Assembly: GCA_004028505.1 (NCBI GenBank)
Contig: MTKO01000075.1
Span: forward strand, 1-50,942
Source of the DNA: Candidatus Electrothrix aarhusensis
Lineage (GTDB): Bacteria > Desulfobacterota > Desulfobulbia > Desulfobulbales > Desulfobulbaceae
Direction: 5' to 3'
DNA: 50,942 bases
Position 1 is the stretch's first letter; every line of letters starts with the position of its first letter. The notes beneath the pieces were generated by a model, which was not told where the DNA came from, ran no database searches, and worked only from the letters and a program-made list of their open reading frames with translations. Position numbers and translations under genes: made by a program. Shown piece by piece: positions 46,217 to 50,942 of the stretch.

Positions 46217-47331
46217 CCATGACTTTTGCTGCCTACAAAAAAAATTTCCTTACCAGCATCCTGCTTTGTGTAGCCTGCTCAGCATGTACCCTAAAAGCCG
46301 CGACGCCTTATCTGTCTTCTCCGGTTTCCCCGCCTGCCCCACTTTCTCCTCAGTCTCAGCAGCCGGAGCAACCGCAACAACCTAAAAAACCGCAGCAAAA
46401 CGCCATGCGTTTTATCGCCATCGGCGACACTCCCTACTCTGCCGATGAAGAACAACACCTGAAACAAAAAATAGCCAGCGCGATTAAAGCTGCTGCTCCG
46501 CCTTTTCTTGTTCATTACGGTGACCTGAAAGGTGGAGCTGAAAGCTGCTCTGAAGACTTATTCGTTGCACGACGAGATTTTTTTTCCAGCCTGCTGCCTG
46601 GTCGGTTTTTTTACACCCCTGGAGATAATGAGTGGACCGACTGTGATCGTTCCTTTTTAGAAGTCCCTGTTTCCGAGCTGAAAAGCCTCGATCTTCTTCG
46701 ACGCGTATTCTTTGCTCCCCCGATGAATCTTCCCGAAAGCTGGCAGTATTCCCGACAAGCCAATTTCCCGGAAAACGCCCGTTGGATGCAAAACGGAGTC
46801 TTTTTCATGACCGTACATCTGGTGTCCACCAATAACGGACGGTTGGATATTCAGCTGGATGATATTGAGTTGGCTTTGGCCTTGGTTGAGGCACGGGATC
46901 AGGCCAACCGGGTCTGGATGAAGGAATCCTTTGCCACAGCTCTAAAGGCGGATGCCAAGGCAATGGTGATTGTGACGCAGGCAGATGTGACATCGCCGGA
47001 TGCAGAAGGCCCCTGTACAGCCATCAACCGCATGCATTGCGATGCCTTTCAAAATTTCCGAGAGAATTTGGTACGCAATGCCCGTAAATTTGCCAAACGG
47101 GGAAAAACCCGCAAACCGGTTCTCCTCCTGCATGGAGATACCAATCCTTTTTGTATAGACAAGGAGTTTGGCGGAGCTCAGGCCCCAAACCTCTGGAGGC
47201 TCAATGCCTGGGGTGATTTCAAGGCACCGGCGGATGCCACCATCGTTACAGTACAACCAGAGAATCAGCAACAGCCATTTACCGCAGAGACCCTCTTGGG
47301 GCATGAAACCCCGGCGCAAAGATGTGAATAA
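46213..47331 (+). CDS. Exported calcineurin-like metallophosphoesterase
   Basis: A 372-residue exported protein. A signal sequence (FLTSILLCVACSACTLKAAT) carries Cys residues that could serve as a poor lipobox. A Pro/Gln-rich linker (about 40-62) precedes a metallophosphoesterase domain with the metal motifs GDTPY, HYGDLKGG, TPGDNEWTDC and LLHGDTNPF. In the active site the usual GNHD is replaced by GDNE, as in some subfamilies. The ATG overlaps the phosphatase stop (ATGA). The substrate is unknown. Confidence 0.78.
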   Translation: MTMTFAAYKKNFLTSILLCVACSACTLKAATPYLSSPVSPPAPLSPQSQQPEQPQQPKKPQQNAMRFIAIGDTPYSADEEQHLKQKIASAIKAAAPPFLVHYGDLKGGAESCSEDLFVARRDFFSSLLPGRFFYTPGDNEWTDCDRSFLEVPVSELKSLDLLRRVFFAPPMNLPESWQYSRQANFPENARWMQNGVFFMTVHLVSTNNGRLDIQLDDIELALALVEARDQANRVWMKESFATALKADAKAMVIVTQADVTSPDAEGPCTAINRMHCDAFQNFRENLVRNARKFAKRGKTRKPVLLLHGDTNPFCIDKEFGGAQAPNLWRLNAWGDFKAPADATIVTVQPENQQQPFTAETLLGHETPAQRCE

Positions 47332-47364
47332 CGACTCTCAGTCCACGTCTATGTACCCAGAGTT

Positions 47365-48302
47365 TTAATCAACGGCTAAGTTGCTGAGATAATGTTCTGC
47401 AGAAAGCTCTGCTGTCGCCCCTTCACCGGCAGCATTGATAATCTGGCGTGAATTCTTACTGCGGATATCACCGGCAGCGTAGACACCAGGCAGCTTAGTA
47501 CACATTTCATGATCGGTAAAAACGAAACCACCCTCATCGGTTTCCAGCTGCTCCATAGGAAGCATTTCATTATTCGGCACCACACCAATCAGGACAAAGA
47601 TCCCGGTAACCGGTAGGTTGGACGTCGAGCCGTCATTATGCTGAATATTGAGTGACTCAACGCCCTCATCATTGCCGACAATCTCGCTGACCTGAGCGTC
47701 CCAGATAAAGTTAATCTTTTCCTCGGCAAAGGCCTTTTCCTGAAGAATGGCTGTGGCCCGCAGGCTATCACGTCGATGAATCACCGTGACCTTGGAGGCG
47801 AATTTCGTCAGATGCAGAGCCTCCTGCACAGCTGTGTTGCCGCCGCCGACCACGGCGATCTCCTGATCACGATAAAACGGAGCATCACAGGTGGCACAGT
47901 AGGAAACGCCCCTGCCCTGTAATTCTTCCTCGCCGGGCACATCAAGCTTTCTCGGCTTGGCACCGGTGCTGATAATGACGGATTGCGCAGTGAGTTCCTC
48001 TCCTGACTCTAAGGTGATCACCTTTTGCTCCCCCTGAAGATCCATTGCCGTCACAGCAGCGAATTTCTTTTCCAGGCCGAAACGATCAACGTGGGCTGTC
48101 ATCTTGTCCATTAACTCAAAACCCGTGATACCGTCGTGAAAACCAGGATAATTATCCACCCAATCTGTCAACAGCACCTGACCGCCAGTAGCCCCTTTTT
48201 CGATGAGCAAGGTATCTAAACGACCTCGTGCAGCGTACATTCCTGCTGTCAATCCGGCTGGCCCGCCACCGATAATAATCAGTTGATAATCTGTTTTTTC
48301 AT
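47365..48302 (-). CDS. trxB: Thioredoxin reductase (frameshifted at the start)
   Basis: NADPH-dependent thioredoxin reductase. From the second frame it reads TDYQLIIIGGGPAGLTAGMY with the FAD-binding GGGPAG, then SYCATCDAPFYRD (redox CATC), the NADPH-binding AVVGGGNTAVQEAL and GVYAAGDIRSK. The ATG at 48302 is one base out of frame with the rest: it is followed by six A, and seven would give MKKTDYQLII in frame. A loss in this A-run is the simplest reading. A start at 48252 would lose the FAD motif and cannot be right. It lies downstream of trxA on the same strand. Confidence 0.9.
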
Positions 48303-48359
48303 AGAAAATATTTTATAAAGATATAAAAGGCGAGCAGTGCCTGCGCCCGCTATGAAAAA

Positions 48360-48381
48360 GGGCGAACACGGAGGTTCGCCC
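48360..48381. repeat. Small palindromic repeat between trxA and trxB
   Basis: GGGCGAAC-ACGGAG-GTTCGCCC: a perfect 8-bp stem followed by CTAC. This text resembles the short REP-type palindromes spread over many genomes. It could attenuate transcription between trxA and trxB. Confidence 0.6.
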
Positions 48382-48413
48382 CTACTACAGTACCTACCGG
48401 CTCCAAAAAATGC

Positions 48414-48749
48414 TTAAGATGCCTTGCTGATCAGCTCTTTGAGCTGAGCCTTGCCCACAGCGCCGGTGATGCGATCAATTGCTTCTCCGTTCTTGAACAG
48501 AATCAGGGTCGGAATGGCCTTGATGCCGAATTTCCCTGGAGTAGCCGGGCTTTCATCCACATTCATCTTGACGATCTGTACCTTGCCAGCAAATTCTTCA
48601 GCCAATTCGTCAATAACAGGGCCGATGGCCTTGCAGGGACCGCACCACGGTGCCCAAAAATCCACCAGACAAGGCAGTTCGTTTTTTTCCACCATACTTT
48701 CGAAGTCACTGTCGTTCACAGTGTTGACATGCTTGCTTTTATCTTCCAT
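48414..48749 (-). CDS. trxA: Thioredoxin
   Basis: A 111-residue thioredoxin. ATG 48749 follows GAGAGGAGATTG; a longer upstream frame is not used. The active site is C36-G-P-C39 in DFWAPWCGPCK, with the family blocks VKMNVDESPATPGKFGIKAI and PTLILFKNG (cis-Pro). It reduces protein disulfides in the cytoplasm and is re-reduced by the TrxB encoded next on the same strand. The gap to trxB holds a palindrome. Confidence 0.95.
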   Translation of the reverse strand: MEDKSKHVNTVNDSDFESMVEKNELPCLVDFWAPWCGPCKAIGPVIDELAEEFAGKVQIVKMNVDESPATPGKFGIKAIPTLILFKNGEAIDRITGAVGKAQLKELISKAS

Positions 48750-49013
48750 AATACAATCTCCTCTCTCAACTTTTTTGTTCTTTTGGTTAGGTTTAACATC
48801 TATTAAAACAAAATTAATACGAAACCGCGTTTCAGTCAACCGACTGAGAATAATTCACAGTATCTTTTTTCCAAGGAACTCATCTGGATGATTACCGACT
48901 ATTATGGACTCTACTCCGAAAAGGTCAAGGCCGATTCGGAACAGCCTCCGAAAAAGTCAGCATCAAACAGTCTTCCTGCGCCCTACCCGGCTCCTCTTCA
49001 ATCTGACCGGAAA

Positions 49014-49241
49014 TCATTGACCTAATGACTGCTTGATCTTCTCTAATTCCTGCGCTTCTATTCCGGTCGAACGGGCAATAATGTCGATTGCAATATCCTG
49101 CGCCAAAAAATTTCTCGCTATTTCAAGTTTATTTTCTCTTTCTCGCTCACGCAGTTTTTCCTCATATAAATCTACATTCTCCGCATACTGTTCCTCAAAA
49201 ATAATACGCCGGATTTGCTCTTCAGATAAGTCGAATTTCAT
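49014..49241 (-). CDS. Short C-terminal remnant of an Rpn/PD-(D/E)XK-type transposase family protein
   Basis: A 75-residue frame with GAGG upstream of ATG 49241. The end, ARNFLAQDIAIDIIARSTGI, then EAQELEKIKQSLGQ, matches the C-terminal tail common to Rpn-family nuclease/transposase-like proteins. The catalytic nuclease domain is missing, so this is either a remnant or a solo tail protein. Palindromic repeats related to such elements lie just upstream (49271-49318). Confidence 0.55.
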   Translation of the reverse strand: MKFDLSEEQIRRIIFEEQYAENVDLYEEKLRERERENKLEIARNFLAQDIAIDIIARSTGIEAQELEKIKQSLGQ

Positions 49242-49270
49242 AAACAACCTCTTCGGGTTACAATCTTGCA

Positions 49271-49318
49271 AGGTGCATTCTATGCACCATTTTCGTGCGA
49301 GAGCCGTACCCTACCCGG
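49271..49318. repeat. Palindromic repeat copy 1
   Basis: Contains GTGCAT-TCT-ATGCAC (49273-49287) and ends CCCTACCCGG. It is closely similar to the copy at 49546-49594 in the same orientation, and its last ten bases recur at 48981-48990. The pair brackets a small membrane-protein gene. Confidence 0.65.
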
Positions 49319-49332
49319 CTTCGAGTAACAGT

Positions 49333-49524
49333 TTACTTCTTGATGAGCAGCCATTCCACGACAAAAGAGATCATAAGAAGAATGGCTGCATACTTGCAAG
49401 ACAGCGGAATGATATTCCTCATGATGTAGCGAAGGAAAGTCTCAAGATTCATGTGACAGGACAGCGGCTCGCTAACAAGTCCGGTCGCGAAAATTCCCAT
49501 TATGAGTCCAGCTTTTCCAATCAT
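49333..49524 (-). CDS. Small membrane protein, unknown
   Basis: A 63-residue frame starting MIGKAGLIMGIFATGL at ATG 49524 (an earlier ATG lies within the repeat). Two hydrophobic segments are seen, the second being AAILLMISFVVEWLLIKK. It lies exactly between two direct repeats. No family was recognised, and it may be a cargo gene of a mobile element or simply chance. Confidence 0.4.
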   Translation of the reverse strand: MIGKAGLIMGIFATGLVSEPLSCHMNLETFLRYIMRNIIPLSCKYAAILLMISFVVEWLLIKK

Positions 49525-49545
49525 TACCCTGGCCCAACAGCTTTC

Positions 49546-49594
49546 AGGATGCATTCCATGCACCCTTTTTATGCAGAGTCCGCACCCTACCCGG
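49546..49594. repeat. Palindromic repeat copy 2
   Basis: Second copy of the 49271-49318 repeat: ATGCAT-TCC-ATGCAC near its start, ending CCCTACCCGG. Differences are a few substitutions and one or two gaps. Confidence 0.65.
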
Positions 49595-49599
49595 TCATC

Positions 49600-50061
49600 T
49601 TATGATGGCACTTCATATTTTTCAATTGCACTTCTTGAAATTATAACTTTATCTGCTATGGCACTACTGGATACTCTAAAGCTTTTATTCGGTTTCAGAT
49701 GCGCTGTAATGCTTTTGGAACTCTTTGAAAGTAGACGAGATACTTCTTTCTGTTCAATAAAACATATTTCCATTTTTTTGCTTTTTGTGTCTTTGCTTCC
49801 GCAAATCAACGCAAGCTCTGTGCTTGTATTGATTTGTTCCAACTGTGATTTTGTAAAAGAGAAAGTCCAACTTATACCACCCTTTATTAAATTTCTTGGA
49901 TTGCTACTATGCTTAAAGAATATATTTACGTCATTAATTCGATACACAGACCATGATTCTGTAGTATTTGTTTCGATTAACCTAAGAGTAACTGGCTTAT
50001 CTCTTCTCACCAATCTTGCCAATACAACACCATGAAACAACTCATATTCCTTTAACGACAC
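49600..50061 (-). CDS. AT-rich gene of unknown function
   Basis: A 153-residue soluble protein with GTG start 50061 and AAGGAG upstream. The sequence is beta-rich and positively charged toward its C-terminus (FRVSSSAIADKVIISRSAIE). I do not recognise it. It is richer in AT than aroA upstream and sits next to repeats, which fits recent gain. Confidence 0.5.
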   Translation of the reverse strand: MSLKEYELFHGVVLARLVRRDKPVTLRLIETNTTESWSVYRINDVNIFFKHSSNPRNLIKGGISWTFSFTKSQLEQINTSTELALICGSKDTKSKKMEICFIEQKEVSRLLSKSSKSITAHLKPNKSFRVSSSAIADKVIISRSAIEKYEVPS

Positions 50062-50146
50062 ATTATTCTCCTTAAATCATATAACCATATTAACAAGTGC
50101 AAATTCCCCATACTGTCAGGAATAATATATTGCCGTATTCCCCCCC

Positions 50147-50942
50147 CTACCCCAACATTCCCTCAAACCGCTCCCAAAAATCAGGAAAAGACTTAGCCAC
50201 ACATTCCTCACCGTGGACTTTCACCCCAGGAACCCCCAACCCGGCCACAGCAAAGCACATAGCGATCCGATGATCCTCAAAGGTCTCGATATCCGCCCCG
50301 TGCAGATTAGCACCGCCAGCCTGCCCGTGAATGATCATCCGATCCTCTTCCTCTTCGATATCAGCCCCCATCTTCCGCAACTCACTGACCATAACCGCCA
50401 GCCGGTCACATTCCTTGATGCGAAGATGGGCGATATTATTAATCACTGTGGTTCCTTCGGCAAAGGCAGCCACAACAGCCAGTGTCGGCGCGACATCCGG
50501 CATATTGCCCATATCCACCTCAATCCCTACCAACTGCTCCGGCCCCTGCACCGTAATCCCCCCTTTGCACCGCTCTACTTCGCAGCCCATCCGCTCCAAC
50601 AGAGGCACAAGCTGGGCATCGCCCTGTAAGGAAGGCACGGGCACGTTGGCGACATTGACCTTACCGCCAGTAACAGCGGCAGCGGCCCAGAAATACGAGG
50701 CCCCGGAGGCGTCGCCTTCAATCTGATATCGGGTGCCACGATAGCAACCTTGCGGTATGCGAAAATGATTCATGCCCGGAGCAACCTCGCACCAGATGCC
50801 GAAAGCTGCCATCACGGCCAGGGTCATCTCTACATAGGGACGAGAAAAGACCTCTCCTTCCACGGTCAGCTCGGCCTTTTTATCTGCATAGGGAGCAACC
50901 AACAGCAGAGAGGAAAGATATTGACTGGACTTCCCTTCCGGC
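50147..50942 (-). CDS. aroA: 3-phosphoshikimate 1-carboxyvinyltransferase (EPSP synthase), C-terminal part
   Basis: C-terminal 264 residues of EPSP synthase, which joins shikimate-3-phosphate and PEP on the way to chorismate. The frame is open to the window edge, so the N-terminus is missing. Family blocks are PEGKSSQYLSSLLLVAPYAD, EGDASGASYFWAAAAVTGG, RIKECDRLAVMVSELRKMGA and ETFEDHRIAMCFAVAGL (second family signature). The substrate-binding region looks intact. Confidence 0.95.
   Translation of the reverse strand, partial: PEGKSSQYLSSLLLVAPYADKKAELTVEGEVFSRPYVEMTLAVMAAFGIWCEVAPGMNHFRIPQGCYRGTRYQIEGDASGASYFWAAAAVTGGKVNVANVPVPSLQGDAQLVPLLERMGCEVERCKGGITVQGPEQLVGIEVDMGNMPDVAPTLAVVAAFAEGTTVINNIAHLRIKECDRLAVMVSELRKMGADIEEEEDRMIIHGQAGGANLHGADIETFEDHRIAMCFAVAGLGVPGVKVHGEECVAKSFPDFWERFEGMLG

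Overview
The window looks like chromosomal DNA from a Gram-negative, signal-transduction-rich member of the Desulfobacterota. A Desulfobulbales or cable-bacterium relative is my best guess. The reasons are giant hybrid histidine kinases, a persulfide-dioxygenase-like sulfur enzyme, bacteriohemerythrin, a DUF374 acyltransferase, a Ppx/CobB pair and many short palindromic (REP-like) repeats. This placement is inference from gene content. Most of the DNA is moderate in GC. Three AT-rich patches (12361-14355, 21723-22707, 49600-50061) carry genes that look acquired.

Layout. 1-843: 3' end of ilvD. 1257-5548: a stand-alone CZB zinc-binding protein, then a hybrid histidine kinase split by a frameshift. 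5869-8996: a YfbK-like von Willebrand lipoprotein (two frameshifts) and two small envelope proteins. 9348-12140: an exported beta-helix protein with PKD-like domains. 12361-14355: an AT-rich GHKL ATPase fused to a PD-(D/E)XK nuclease, a likely defence gene. 14513-17893: cobB, ppx and a small cytochrome c. 18195-20305: a NACHT NTPase fused to an FGE/C-type-lectin-like domain whose C-terminus resembles a diversity-generating-retroelement variable region. 20669-22707: panE, then a CI-like repressor divergent from a possible phage ssDNA-binding protein.

23517-29082 is the most unusual locus. Two paralogous transglutaminase-elicitor-type enzymes flank a caspase-like (C14) protease and two accessory genes with beta-sandwich-like motifs, all on one strand, some overlapping; a DUF374 acyltransferase follows. 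The two transglutaminases share the same C-terminal tail. I do not recognise this combination as a described system.

29338-40802 is a five-gene signalling operon: two giant hybrid kinases, a Zn-ribbon/REC/PAS protein, a REC-PATAN protein and a REC-PAS-PAS-GGDEF diguanylate cyclase. A bacteriohemerythrin lies just upstream. 42046-50942 holds a rhodanese/persulfide-dioxygenase-like enzyme, an L,D-transpeptidase, a SleB-type hydrolase, a lone livH, a small tyrosine phosphatase with a metallophosphoesterase, trxA-trxB, repeat-associated small genes and the 3' end of aroA.

At least eight single-base deletions break otherwise intact, conserved genes, including trxB. That pattern points to consensus-sequence errors more than to real gene decay, so split genes are described as one gene where the evidence supports it.
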